Source of the DNA: Spiroplasma citri
Lineage (GTDB): Bacteria > Bacillota_I > Bacilli_A > Mycoplasmatales > Mycoplasmataceae
Length of the DNA: 64,000 bases
Reading direction: 5' to 3'
Assembly (NCBI RefSeq): GCF_001886855.1
Contig: NZ_CP013197.1
Span: 62,001-126,000, forward strand
Below, piece by piece: positions 1-10,113 of the stretch; the first letter of the stretch is position 1, and every line of letters begins with the position of its first letter. The notes beneath the pieces are model-generated. The model had not been told where the DNA came from. It ran no database searches and saw only the letters and a list, made by a program, of their open reading frames with translations. The translations under genes were made by a program, and so were the position numbers.

Positions 1-6
1 TTTATT

Positions 7-47
7 AAAAAAGTTAAATTTAGGTTAATTAAATTTAACTTTTTTTA
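7..47. terminator. Terminator hairpin at window start
   Basis: A long AT-rich inverted repeat (arms about 16 bases, loop about 7) runs from an A-tract into a T-tract, so it could stop transcription in either direction. It presumably closes a gene lying left of the window. The 160 bases after it hold no gene; a small hairpin (CAATGA/TCATTG) lies at 103-120. Confidence 0.6.
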
Positions 48-207
48 TTTAGAAAGTAGTTTTTCTTTTCATTCGTTTAAAAATATGTTAAAAATAGACT
101 AGCAATGAGATATTTCATTGTTAGGACATTAAACATAATAATTTAAGTATGAAAGGAAATATTCAATTGCTGAATAATAATTAATAGTAAATGAGAGGAA
201 ATAAACA

Positions 208-1611
208 ATGAGAAAATTGTTCAGTGTTTTTGTAGCAGCAACTTTGCTAAATGGTTCGAGCCTTTTTCTTGTTGCATGTGCCAAAAAATATTATTTCGAT
301 AGTAATATTTGAGTTATTACCAATGCTGGTATTGTGACCGATGCATCTTTTAATGAATCAGCATGAGATGGAGCAAGTAAATATGTTGTTTCACAAAAAG
401 ATAAAGAAATTTTACCATCAAATTGAAAAACAAGTCGTTATCGAGCTAGTTATTATGAACCAGCAAGTCATACACCATCTGACTTTAAAACAGCTTATTT
501 AACAGCATATATTGCCGGAGCAAAAACATTAATTATACCAGGTTTTGTTCATGGTAATACAATTGGATGAGCCGCTGAATTAGCTGATAATTTAATTTAT
601 ATTGATGGAAGTAGTCAAAATATTCATTTAGGAATGGACCCCAAAAAACCCTTAGCAACAAATGTTGTTGGAATAAGTTATGAAGCTGAATCCTCTGGTT
701 TTTTTGCGGGAATTGCAGCAGCATTATGATTAAATGCTAATCAAAGTAAATATCCTTCGGGTTTAAAAATATCTACATATGGTGGAATGGATAATCCTGG
801 TGCTGTTTCAAATTATATGTGAGGTTTTTTAGTAGCTGCTGATGTTTTTAATACAATCATTAGTAACAACAATTTTCCAAACTTATTTAAAATTAGAGCA
901 GATATTTTAGCACAAGTTCAAAAAATGAATCCAGCAATAACTTCTTTACAAAAAGTTGAAAAAGTACAAAATGTTATAAAAAATAATGAATCATGATTTT
1001 CACAATCATTTGAAGTTGGACATGGGAAAGATATTTCAGATGAATTACTTTCTCGCAGAGCAAGCATTATTTTCCCTGTTGCAGGTCTACAAACCCAAGA
1101 TACTATTGACCGAATTAAATATAATAAATCACCAGCTAAAGTTATTGGTGTGGATACAGAACAATCTAAAATTTATGGAGAAGACATAATTGTAACAAGT
1201 GCTTTAAAAGAAATTGTAACCTCAACCCAAGAAGCTCTACAAAATATTTATTCGGATAAATGTGGCTATCAATCTAATAGCAATACTTGAGATAATAATA
1301 AAGTAACATCGGAATGTTGAATTAATACTGACCAATCATCAGTACAACATCCAACTTGAACAGGGATTGAAACAACAAAGTCAATTAATGAAAATACTGT
1401 TAACTTTATTCATAATAAAACTGATAATTTAACAAAGGATACAGCATTTGATAAGATCATTAAAGTATTACAAGATGTTTATTCACGAGGAATTGGTGAT
1501 ATCCCTCCTGTTGCAGCGAAAGTATTTACAACAACATTATTAAATACATATCAAAATAGTGATAGATTGAAAGCTTATATTTTAGATGCAATTGAGGCTG
1601 CTTTGCAATAG
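208..1611 (+). CDS. BMP-family nucleoside-binding lipoprotein of an ABC importer
   Basis: This is the substrate-binding lipoprotein of the ABC importer encoded downstream; BMP/PnrA/NupN proteins bind nucleosides outside the cell. The 467-residue product has a basic start, a hydrophobic stretch and a lipobox ending at Cys24 (LVAC). It continues with BMP-like blocks: a VTDASFNESAWDG segment near residues 43-55, a region reading AGAKTLIIPGF, then GISYEAESSGFFAGIAAA. Several Trp codons are TGA. The start follows an AGAGGA ribosome site. The stop lies 18 bases before the ATPase gene, so the two are probably cotranscribed. The protein is longer than a typical 350-residue BMP protein, with an insert in its C-terminal half. 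Nucleoside specificity is inferred from family and operon. Confidence 0.9.
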
Positions 1612-1629
1612 AAGGAAAGGACATAATAT

Positions 1630-3195
1630 ATGAAAAATAATAATGAATATGTAATTGAAATGAATAATATTACTAAAGTTTTTGGTGATTTAATTGCAAA
1701 TGATGATATTACCTTAAAAGTTAAAAAAGGAGAAATTCATGCTTTAATTGGAGAAAATGGAGCAGGAAAATCAACATTAATGAGTATTTTATTTGGTTTG
1801 TATGAACCAACAAAAGGAGAAATCCTTATTAATGGAAAACCAGAATATATTAATAATCCTATTAAAGCAAATAAATTACGGATTGGTATGGTTCATCAAC
1901 ATTTTAAATTAGTTGATATTTTTACTGTACTTGATAACATTACGTTAGGATATGAACAGCTAAAAGGGAAAGTATTTTTAGATCGTTCAAAAGAAGCCCG
2001 TGATATTGCTCAAATTGCAATTAAATATAATTTGCAAGTTGATTTTGGTTCAAAAATTGCAAACATTTCAGTTGGAATGCAACAACGGGTTGAAATTTTA
2101 AAAATTTTGTATCGTGGAGCAGATATTTTAGTTTTTGATGAACCAACAGCTGTGCTAACCCCACAAGAAATTGAAGGTTTATTGAATATTATGCTAGCTT
2201 TAAAAAAAGATGGGAAAACGATTATTTTTATCTCCCATAAATTAGATGAGGTGAAAAAAATTGCTGATCGAGCAACGGTTATTCGGCGTGGAAAAGTTGT
2301 TGAAACTTTTAATGTGCAAGATAAAAATGAAAAAGAAATTGCTGAAGCAATGGTTGGACGTAATTTAGTTGAAATTAAAAATTCAGGGCAAGCACCACAA
2401 GAAGATGTTTTATTAAGAATTGAAAACTTATCAGTGAAAAAAAAAGGTCTAACTCGTTTGATGGCTTTAGATGATTTTAATTTAACCGTTCATGCGGGAG
2501 AAATTGTTGCAATTGCTGGAGTAGAAGAAAATGGACAGACCGAATTAGTGAATGTCTTAACCGGATTAGAAAAAGGAACCTCGGGGAAAATAATTTTTAA
2601 TGATATTAATGTAACCAAAAAAAGTATTTATGAGCGCTATCAAAATGGAATGTCCCATATTCCTGAGGATCGTCATAAATATGGCTTAATCTTAGAATTT
2701 AATGCAATTGATAATGTTGTTTTACAAAATATTAATCAAAAGCCATTTTCAAATTGTGGTTTATTAGATAAAGGAGCAATTCAGTTATATGCTCAACAAA
2801 TTGTTAATAAATATGACGTGCGAGGTGCAAATTCTGGATTTGCTGTTACACGTAGTTTATCAGGAGGTAATCAGCAAAAATTAATTATTGGGCGAGAGTT
2901 ATCACGGCAACATAATATTTTAGTTGTTGTCCAACCAACAAGAGGCTTAGATGTTGGGGCAATTGAATATATTCATAATAAAATTTTAGAAGAAAAAGCA
3001 CAGGGGAAAGCAGTCTTATTAGTTTCATATGAATTAGAAGAAATTATGAGTTTAGCAGATCGCATTGTTGTTTTACATAATGGACGCATTACTGGTGAAG
3101 TTGCTGGCAATAAAGTTAAACGTGAGGAAATTGGTTTAATGATGGCAGGAAGATATCAAAAGAAAGGAATAAAAATTAATGCAAACACAAATTAA
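1630..3195 (+). CDS. Nucleoside-type ABC transporter, double ATP-binding protein
   Basis: This cytoplasmic ATPase powers the importer. Two ATP-binding domains are fused in 521 residues, as in NupO/YufO and sugar RbsA-like proteins. Domain 1 has Walker A GENGAGKST (residues 41-49), a signature-like SVGMQQR and Walker B VFDEPT. Domain 2 has the degenerate Walker A GVEENGQTE usual in this family, signature LSGGNQQK and the family pattern QPTRGLDVGAIEYIH. No TGA codon is needed to read it. A strong AAGGAAAGGA ribosome site precedes the ATG. The next gene starts 17 bases before this one ends, so translation is probably coupled. Confidence 0.95.
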   Translation: MKNNNEYVIEMNNITKVFGDLIANDDITLKVKKGEIHALIGENGAGKSTLMSILFGLYEPTKGEILINGKPEYINNPIKANKLRIGMVHQHFKLVDIFTVLDNITLGYEQLKGKVFLDRSKEARDIAQIAIKYNLQVDFGSKIANISVGMQQRVEILKILYRGADILVFDEPTAVLTPQEIEGLLNIMLALKKDGKTIIFISHKLDEVKKIADRATVIRRGKVVETFNVQDKNEKEIAEAMVGRNLVEIKNSGQAPQEDVLLRIENLSVKKKGLTRLMALDDFNLTVHAGEIVAIAGVEENGQTELVNVLTGLEKGTSGKIIFNDINVTKKSIYERYQNGMSHIPEDRHKYGLILEFNAIDNVVLQNINQKPFSNCGLLDKGAIQLYAQQIVNKYDVRGANSGFAVTRSLSGGNQQKLIIGRELSRQHNILVVVQPTRGLDVGAIEYIHNKILEEKAQGKAVLLVSYELEEIMSLADRIVVLHNGRITGEVAGNKVKREEIGLMMAGRYQKKGIKINANTN

Positions 3196-5338
3196 AAATT
3201 ATGGGTGATTATTAAAACAAAAAACAAGAATTTTCTTTTGTTCAAATGAATTTAAAACTAAAATGAATTATTTTAAAGCATCTATTTGTGCAATTATTGC
3301 AGGAGTTTTTCTTAGTTTTATTATTATTGGTGCAAATGCATCAGATCCATTATTATTTTTTAGTTATGTTTTTCGGTTAGCTTTTCACCCATTATTAAAA
3401 GATTCAACATTAACTTATTGAGCAATTTATATTGTTGCAGGATTAGCTGTTGCGGTTGGTTTTAAAGCCGGACTATTTAATATCGGTGTTCCTGGCCAAA
3501 TGTTATTAGCGGGTAGTATGACAATTGTTTTAGGTTTAAAAAACCCAGCAATTAGTCAAGGTACTGGTGTAATTGGAGCATTATTTATTTCAATTATTGC
3601 TGGTGCAGCGTTAGCAACAATTGCAGGAGCATTAAAAGCTTATTTTAATATTCATGAAGTTGTTTCAACAATTATGCTAAATTGAATTGTTTGATATGTT
3701 ATGAAATGAATGTTTATGAATCCAGCGCATGGAATGTGAAATTCAAATCAAAATTCAACAATTGATATTGTGACAACAGCCCCAAATTTTAATTTAGTAT
3801 TGAATGGACAACTGTGAATTATTCCGTTTATTATTGCAATGTTACTATTAGGAATAATTGTTTTTATTATGAATTATACTGTTTTAGGGTTTCGAATTAA
3901 AGCAGTTGGAAAATCAAAAAATGCTTCTTTATATGCTGGAACAAATGTCAAAGCATATACTATTGTTTCAATGGCACTATCAGGTGCTTTAGCTGGCGTT
4001 TTAGGAATGTTATATTATATGACGCAATCAACAGTATTACAATTTACAACAGATGCATTACCAGTTGTTGGATTTGATGCAATTGCTGTTGCATTAGTTG
4101 CTTTTACAAATGGGTTTGCTATTTTACCAATTGCTTTACTATGAGGAATTATTAAAACAGCTGCTTTGCAAGCAACGCAATTACCTGATTTTCAAATGTC
4201 AAAACAGATGGGTCAATTGATTTTTGGAATTATTATTTATATGACTGCAATTTCTACTTTATTTATTTATTTTAAACCAATCTTTTGATTGCGTCGTTGA
4301 TGAAATATTCAACACAATGTAGGATGAAAGCAAGAATATAATAAATATCAAGCACAAATAAAGGATTATCAAAAACAAATTAAGAATACAAATAAAATGT
4401 ATCGAATTAAAATGCAAGAATTAAAAAAACAAGGAACTAAAGAAGAAATTAAAGCATATCGGAATGAAATTAATGATCAATTGACTTTATATGCTGGAAA
4501 AATTACCACTTTAAAAACAGAAATTCGTTTTTTTGAAAATTTAAAATATAAAGAAGCAACAAAAATTGGACAATGTGGTCTTAAAACAAAATATAAATTA
4601 GCAACATTTATTGCCCTTGGTTCGGCATTAGATCATTTTGTACAAGTAAAAAATGAATATTTATTAAAAAAACAAAAAATTAGTTTTTTAAAAAATAATT
4701 ATTATCAAGCAGTATGGAAAGTAAAAGGACAAGCAAAACAAGAATTATCACAGTTTTATAATTTGCCAAAAAAAGAATTGTATGCTAAATTAGCACATTT
4801 ACAGTCACAATATGTTGACTTAGTGCTAAATCAAGAGGAAGCTATTAAAAAATTGCGTGAAAGTTATTATCCTGTTTTTAATCAAATTCAACAAAAATAT
4901 TTAAATGATTTTAAAACATTGCAAAAAAAAGAAGCAATGATTACTAAAAAATTAAATCAAGAAATTAAAGCATTAAAGCGCCAACAACGTCATGAAATGT
5001 ATCAATTTAGAATAACAAATTATCAAAGCAAGAAAAAAATTAAACGGGAATTAAGAGTGATTAATTGTCAAATAAAAGGAGATGTTAGGGTTCAACAAGA
5101 AGTGGCACTGTTAAAACAAAATTTAAAACTGCAATTAAAAGAGATGAAACAACAATTTAATATTGAATATCAAGTTATGCGTAAAAAACATAAAACAAAG
5201 ATGCCACAGTGAAAAAATGAATTAAATCAAAAATTAAAGCATATTAGAAAAGTTGTTTCAGAAGATAATAAAATTTTAAAAGCAGAATATCATCGTCAAA
5301 ATGCCACTTATCAAGTGCAAAAAGGAGGAAAAAAATAA
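3179..5338 (+). CDS. Nucleoside ABC permease with a long coiled-coil C-terminal extension
   Basis: This is the first permease of the importer (YufP/NupP type). About the first 365 residues are hydrophobic, with family features such as GLAVAVGFKAGLFNIGVPGQ and HEVVSTIMLNWIVWYVM. Where such permeases normally end, this one runs on for about 350 residues, rich in Lys, Gln and Glu with heptad-like spacing and few prolines, which looks like a cytoplasmic coiled coil (residues about 370-719). The frame is open throughout if TGA is Trp, and the stop overlaps the start of the second permease, so the extension belongs to one intact gene. What it does is unknown; the location suggests a contact with the ATPase or the cytoskeleton. 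Confidence 0.88.
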
Positions 5339-6252
5339 TGGAAGCAGTTTCACAATTATTTGCTAATGGGTCAGTTCTTTTTGCTGTATTATTAATTGCC
5401 GCAATGGCGGGTTTGTATTCAGAACGAGCAGGAGTTGTTAATATTGCTATTGACGGAATGATGATCGTTGGTGCATTAGTCTATGCGTTGCTTGGAAAAG
5501 TATTATCACAATATGGTAATGGAATGCAGATTATTGCTTTATTAATTGCCGCAATTTGTGGTGGAACCTTTGCCTTATTACATGGTTTTGCTTCAATTAC
5601 TTTAAAAGCACAACAAGTAATTTCTGGAACGGCGTTAAATTTATTAGCAACTGGAATTGGATTATTTTTTGTTAGTATTCCATCCTTAGCAGCTGGAAAT
5701 ATGATTAAAACAGACTTTAGTACAATTGGGATTGATTCATATCAAATTATTAATATTTTCTTAATTATTGCAATTGCTTTAGCAGTTTTTACCTTTGTTT
5801 TCTTTAGATTTACAAAAACAGGATTACGTTATGTTGGGTGTGGTGAGAATCCTAATGCAGTTGATGCAGCGGGAATTAATGTAATTAAAATAAGATATAA
5901 GGCAGTTATTATTTCTGGATGTTTAGCAGGACTAGCAGGGGCAATGTTTACCCATTATGTTTCTGGACAATTTCGTGGTGATGTTCAAGGACAAGGATAT
6001 ATTGCTTTGGCAATTATGATTTTTGGACAATGACGAATTCAATATATTACATTAGGAGCAGTTTTATTTAGTTTTTTAATTGCTTTAGCAGGAACATTAT
6101 GACGTTTTGCTGGTTGAAATATTGCGTATCCATCAAATCAATTATTAAAAATTTTACCATTTGTCTTTGCATTAGTAACAATGGTTATTTTCTCGAAATA
6201 TTCGAAAGTACCAAAAGCATCCGGAATCCCATTTGATAAATCATTACGATAA
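5338..6252 (+). CDS. Nucleoside ABC permease, second subunit
   Basis: The second membrane subunit (YufQ/NupQ type) is 304 residues and almost entirely hydrophobic. Family features include LLIAAMAGLYSERAGVVNIAIDGMM near the start, QQVISGTALNLLATG and a late GFLAGLAG-like motif (SGCLAGLAGAMF). Its ATG overlaps the TAA of the preceding permease, and AAAGGAGGAAAAA just upstream inside that gene is the ribosome site. It is the last gene of a four-gene operon closed by a hairpin. Together the genes encode a complete importer, plausibly the purine or nucleoside supply of an organism unable to make purines. Confidence 0.93.
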
Positions 6253-6277
6253 AAACAACCGATATTGGTTGTTTTTA
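6251..6277 (+). terminator. Terminator of the nucleoside ABC operon
   Basis: A hairpin with stem AAACAACC/GGTTGTTT followed by a T-run starts at the stop codon of the second permease. Confidence 0.85.
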
Positions 6278-6353
6278 TTTACATTTTCTTATTTTTTTAT
6301 AATTAATGTATTCTGAGGATATATTCTGTAAAAAATAAGGGGAAAAACTATTT

Positions 6354-6803
6354 ATGAAAAAACTATTCATTATTTTTAGTGTTGTCGTATTATTTATCAC
6401 TGGAATAACTAGCAAAATTACAAGTTGTCGAATGATCAAATATCGTGATGCTAATTATAGTAATTCAAATTTACAAAATGATATGTTAATTTGGATGAAA
6501 ATTGCCAGTGATGTTAGTAATGAGATAACAAATTATGATAACGATGGAAATATTAAAAATTCAAACGAATTTCCAGAATTAAATCAGTTTTATAATTTAG
6601 TTAATCAACATAATCAGTCACTTGTTCTTGACCGTTCAAATGATCAGATTAATTTAGGATTAAGAAAGTTTCAAAATGAATTTAAGGAAATATTTCAAAA
6701 ATTAACTGTTAAAATTAGTGAAACATATCAAAATTATTTTAATACTTTAGAGAAAAAACCATTATATCATCTTGAAGAAGAAGATAAATTTATGACCGCG
6801 TAA
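6354..6803 (+). CDS. Hypothetical lipoprotein, 3' end cut by ICE insertion
   Basis: The product of 149 residues starts with a signal peptide of lipoprotein type (basic MKK, hydrophobic core, Cys25 after KITS) and continues as a hydrophilic, Asn-rich helical region. An AAGGGG ribosome site lies about ten bases before the ATG. The last codons (ATGACCGCGTAA) come from the mobile element: TGACCGCG is the shared left end of both ICE copies. The original gene was therefore probably longer. No family is recognised. Confidence 0.7.
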   Translation: MKKLFIIFSVVVLFITGITSKITSCRMIKYRDANYSNSNLQNDMLIWMKIASDVSNEITNYDNDGNIKNSNEFPELNQFYNLVNQHNQSLVLDRSNDQINLGLRKFQNEFKEIFQKLTVKISETYQNYFNTLEKKPLYHLEEEDKFMTA

Positions 6804-6838
6804 AATATTCGGTTGGTATAAAATTTCCAAAAAATAAG

Positions 6839-6869
6839 AAAAAGATAGATATAAAATTCTATCTTTTTT
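6839..6869 (+). terminator. Terminator hairpin at ICE copy 1 left end
   Basis: Stem AAAAAGATAG/CTATCTTTTT with a T-tail, present identically in copy 2 (57177-57207). It would stop transcription entering the element from the left. Confidence 0.75.
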
Positions 6870-6873
6870 AATT

Positions 6874-7138
6874 AGGTTAAAATTGTCGTTAACCTTGCTT
6901 AGTTTTAAAAAATAACAGCAAAACCAACCAAATAAAACTCTCCTACTTGGAAAGTCGTAAAACCAAGCAAGCGAGGATAAACAATATAGGAGTGACCGTA
7001 CCGCTACGACATAATGGAGCCAATTCTTTTAGGCAATATAAAAGAGTTATTGTGGTTTGGGGATAAATCTTTAACCTGCAATCGTTGAAGGCTAAGTGTT
7101 CCACAATAAAAAAATTTAGAAATCTTACTATTTATAAG
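6874..7138 (+). other. Structured non-coding leader of ICE copy 1
   Basis: No ORF lies here, but the sequence is clearly less AT-rich than its surroundings and full of pairing segments: AGGTTAA/TTAACCT (6874-6895), CTTGCTT pairing with AAGCAAG, and TTATTGTGG (7047-7055) pairing with CCACAATAA (7101-7109). It is kept almost unchanged in copy 2, apart from about 40 bases found only here. It ends at the ribosome site of the next gene, so it may be a 5' leader RNA or a DNA structure used in transfer. Function unknown. Confidence 0.5.
7093..7137 (-). repeat. 45-base inverted module, left partner (copy 1)
   Basis: On the minus strand this reads TTATAAATAGTAAGATTTC, then 15 unmatched bases, then TGGAACACTTA. 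The same 19+15+11 arrangement occurs on the plus strand at 16328-16372, just after traG, so the conjugation module is bracketed by an inverted pair. Confidence 0.8.
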
Positions 7139-7150
7139 GAGGATTTGAAA

Positions 7151-7453
7151 GTGTCTTTAAAAGAACTCTGTTGAAAAGAGTTAAAAATTAAATTAGCAAA
7201 TAAGACAGTATTAATTAATAAATGTCAGTGTTATATCAATGAGTACTTTACAAAATTAACCAAAAACAAAAAAGGTGGATGATATTGTAAAAAGTATGCT
7301 CGGCATTGTTTAGCAAGATTAGAATTTATTAACAAACAAAAAATAAGTTATAATCTTTGATTTTTGACTTTACAATGCAAAAATAATCACCAAATTATTA
7401 AAAAATTAATTTTTAAGAAAAATAAAAGATGAATTATTAATATCAAAAATTAG
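7151..7453 (+). CDS. Conserved small ICE protein, Cys-rich
   Basis: A basic product of 100 residues begins at GTG, chosen because TAAGGAGG sits eight bases upstream and no nearer ATG fits. It contains CQC, YC and HC pairs (spacing suggestive of metal binding) and several TGA Trp codons. Copy 2 (57450-57752) is also open and differs at a few residues. It is the first gene after the structured leader, so the leader could control it. No family recognised. Confidence 0.7.
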
Positions 7454-7467
7454 AAAGGAGAAATTAT

Positions 7468-7620
7468 ATGGTTGAAAATAATATCAAAAATACAATTAGC
7501 GAGTTAATTAACGAGATTAAAACAACAACAGAAAACAATTTAAACAATTTAGAACAAATTATGGAAGCTTTAATTGATAAAGTTAATAATATTGAAAATA
7601 TTTTAAATCAAATACGATAA
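7468..7620 (+). CDS. Small coiled-coil ICE protein (50 aa)
   Basis: The product is 50 residues, with hydrophobic residues spaced as in a single amphipathic helix (ISELINEI, LEQIMEALIDKVNNIENIL). An AAAGGAG site precedes the ATG by eight bases, 14 bases after the previous gene. A terminator follows directly. Copy 2 has the stop codon changed TAA to TCA and is eight residues longer. Confidence 0.65.
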   Translation: MVENNIKNTISELINEIKTTTENNLNNLEQIMEALIDKVNNIENILNQIR

Positions 7621-7626
7621 AAAATT

Positions 7627-7662
7627 AAACCAACTATTTATTAAAATTAGTTGGTTTTTTAT
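7627..7662 (+). terminator. Terminator after the small ICE genes
   Basis: Stem AAACCAACTA/TAGTTGGTTT followed by six T. In copy 2 the T-run is interrupted, so termination there may be weaker. Confidence 0.8.
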
Positions 7663-7696
7663 TTTTGATAAATAAAAAAGAAAGGAGATAAAAATA

Positions 7697-7816
7697 ATGA
7701 GGAAAAGTTGTCCTAAATGTAGATCAAAAATAGAAGGTGATAATAAACATTTATGATGCACAAATGTTTATTGTATTTTTGCAAAAAACCCATATATTTT
7801 TAAAAAGAAAAAATAG
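7697..7816 (+). CDS. Small zinc-ribbon-like ICE protein (39 aa)
   Basis: The product has CPKC near its start and WCTNVYC about 20 residues later, i.e. four Cys as CxxC...CxxxC, which could bind zinc. An AAAGGAGA site lies ten bases before the ATG. The homologue in copy 2 has lost the last Cys (to Phe) and its stop codon. No function is assigned. The 115 bases after it hold no gene. Confidence 0.6.
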
Positions 7817-7931
7817 ATAAATATGTTTGTTTGTGACTCTTATTTTATTTTGTTTTTTATTTAAGTTTTTAGATGATCGCTTAGTTATTTAAAATGTTGT
7901 GAAATATTAGAAAATTTGGAGAAAATTTAAT

Positions 7932-8068
7932 ATGTTTGATAAAAAGCAATATAAAGAATGAAACATATTATCAAAATATTTAAGTTAATATGAAATATTT
8001 AGATATTTTAAAAGAGTTTATGATTATAAAAATGAAGAACAATTAAATCAAACACTTAATAATTATTT
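7932..8068 (+). pseudogene. Broken copy of a 70-aa ICE protein
   Basis: Starts MFDKKQYKEWNILSKY and meets TAA after 18 codons (TTAAGTTAATATG), where copy 2 reads TTAAGTTGATATG (Trp) and stays open (58229-58441). The 3' third is missing by a deletion relative to copy 2. Confidence 0.65.
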
Positions 8069-8461
8069 ATGGGTGATAATTATAATTCAGAATCAATTAA
8101 ATTTAACAAACTTAAAGAAGAAAATGAAAAAATTAAAAAAGAACTTGCTGAAAAAGATAAAGAAATTAATAGTTTTAAACAACAAATATATATGGCACAT
8201 AATTTTAATCAAAATTTAGGCAGTGAAATTGAATAATTAAAACAACAACAATTATATAAAGAAGATTTTTATTATCAAAAAATATGTAATGATTGTGATT
8301 ATTTATCAGATAATTTTAAATTAAATATTAATGACGATAGTTATTGCCAAAATTGTTCAAAAGATAGTTTTGATTTGAAAGAATTTACTGAAATTATTTG
8401 TTTTAAAGATAACTTAAAATATGACACATTACCTAGTAAGGAGGATAAAACATGTATTTAG
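8069..8461 (+). pseudogene. Coiled-coil/Cys4 ICE protein, interrupted
   Basis: Reading from an ATG created at a deletion junction, the frame gives a Lys/Glu-rich coiled coil (KLKEENEKIKKELAEKDKEI), then an in-frame TAA at 8234-8236, then a same-frame segment with CNDC and CQNC pairs typical of a small zinc-binding fold. Copy 2 keeps the coiled coil and the second Cys pair but has lost the part between. The two versions together suggest one ancestral protein of about 130 residues. Function unknown. Confidence 0.55.
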
Positions 8462-8656
8462 TTATAAAAGATTCAGATAATATAAAAGATCATTATAAAA
8501 TAACGGATTTAATTTCAAAAAAATACCGATCATGAAGAAAAAGAAAACTTTTGATGTAAATTTGGTTTAGAACAATATTGAACGGGATATTGTTGATCAA
8601 GCGGAATAATAAATTATATAAAAGATATTGATGAATATTCAACAAAAACGCTTTAA
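8452..8656 (+). pseudogene. Hypothetical ICE protein, frameshifted
   Basis: Begins MYLVIKDSDNIKDHY after an AAGGAGGAT ribosome site. At a run of seven A (about 8519-8525) the frame must shift by one base to continue (EEKENFWCKFGLEQYW) to TAA at 8654-8656. Many TGA Trp codons fit code 4. No family recognised. Confidence 0.45.
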
Positions 8657-9931
8657 TGATTTAAACGGAAATACACAAACACCATTTTATCAACACAAAT
8701 TTATTTATGTTGATAAAAATAAAAGTTCAAATTATGGATATTTTTTAAATTCAGTTAATAACCAAAATGCTAGTGATTTTTGAAATACAACACAAGGAAA
8801 ACATTTAAAAAATTATATGATTAACTATAAAAAGTGAAATTCAGATAATGATTTATCAAAATTAACTTATGAAGCGGTTTTATCATATTGACGAGATTAT
8901 GTTTCAGATATTCGTAATCATTTAGCGGTTAATGAAAGCATCAATAATTTTAAAGCATTAAATGATTTAAATATTAGTGCTTTGAAAATGAATGCCAAAG
9001 ATATGAAAACTATTAGAAATAAAATTGAAAACTTTGTTTGAAAAGAAATAAATAAAGATTATATTATTCAAATATATAAAAATAACAAATGACAGAAATT
9101 AACTGATGATGATTTAAACCAATTAATAACTAATCAACAAGAACAAACAAAAGAAATAATGCTAAAAATCAAAGCACTAAATACATCAATGTTGTTATTT
9201 GGTGAAACAAACCAATTTAAAGTTATTAATAACTTAAATTATGATGAAAATAAAGTAATTGATTTAAGTAAAATTAAATATCAAAATCAAGAATATAATT
9301 TTAAAGATAAAAAAATGATATTTTTAATAATTATATTATGAAATATATTAAGCAAGGTTTTAAAATTAATAAATTAGATGAAATCTTGAAACAAGATATT
9401 GATTATCAAATATCATTACAAGGATTAAATGGGCAAAAGATTAATATTAATGATAATGAATTACAGGAATTTATGAAAAAAATTCAAGAAAATAAATATA
9501 GTGAGCTAAAAATTACTATTTATGCTTTGAATAATAGTTTAAAAGCAGTTGGGAATGTTTTATATAATTTAATAAACAACCCAATAACAGAAAATTCCCC
9601 CAACAAACCAAATGAAATTCCCCCAACAGAGGGAATAATACCGAACATTCCTAATAGATCAAATGGAAATAAAGAAAATAATGGGAATGAAGAGAATAAT
9701 AATCCAAATAAACCAGAAAAACCAAACAAACTACCCGATCCCAATAATCCTAATGGAAATAATGAAACAGGATGCAAAAAGTTTTTTAAAAAACCAGTTA
9801 ATTTATTTTTTATGACTTTGATTAGTTGTGGGATAATTGGTGGTTTTATAACTTGAATTATCATTAAAAATCAATTAAATAAAAAAATTGGTGGAAAAAT
9901 AGAAAATAAAAAAGTAAAAATAAAAAAATAA
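8631..9931 (+). pseudogene. ICE membrane-anchored protein, split by a frameshift
   Basis: The first part (8631 to about 9315) is a long soluble helical domain. One base is missing in an A-run at 9309-9315 (seven A where eight restore the frame), after which reading continues from about 9316 to 9931. The second part ends with a Pro/Asn-rich linker (about 9590-9760) and one strong membrane segment (LFFMTLISCGIIGGFITW) with a basic tail, so it would be C-terminally anchored with the bulk on one side of the membrane. It lies just before the VirB4-like gene and may belong to the conjugation machine, but no family is recognised. The shift could also be a sequencing error. Confidence 0.5.
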
Positions 9932-9957
9932 AAAAACAATAAATAATATCTATTTAT

Positions 9958-9997
9958 TCCCCTTTCATATTAATATCCTTATTACGCATTTTAAGGG
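9958..9997 (+). other. Hairpin in gap before the VirB4-like gene
   Basis: CCCCTT and AAGGGG arms about 26 bases apart are the only structure seen in the 180-base gap 9932-10113; the rest is AT-rich with no gene. Confidence 0.3.
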
Positions 9998-10113
9998 GCA
10001 AATTATCAATGAAAAAGTTATATTATATAAATTTTATATATAATCTCATATATCCTTTATAAAATAATTATTTTAAATATAAAAATAGTTTTTAAAAGAA
10101 AGAGGTGCAGAAG

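Noticed and set aside
60-207. Possible purine riboswitch ahead of the nucleoside importer
   Set aside because: Only one short hairpin is visible; the three-stem purine aptamer and its conserved loops are not present.
6874-7138. Leader considered as a group II intron, HEARO/OMEGA-type RNA or tmRNA
   Set aside because: No intron domain V, no nuclease gene of the IscB/TnpB type nearby and no tag-peptide frame; only general pairing is visible.
9309-9377. Considered as two overlapping genes instead of one frameshifted gene
   Set aside because: The residues on both sides of the A-run continue smoothly if one A is added, and the second ATG has no ribosome site. A genuine overlap cannot be fully excluded.
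9520-9864. 114-codon minus-strand frame rich in Leu, Gly and Phe
   Set aside because: It is the complement of the Pro/Asn-rich linker and membrane segment of the plus-strand ICE protein; no start signal.
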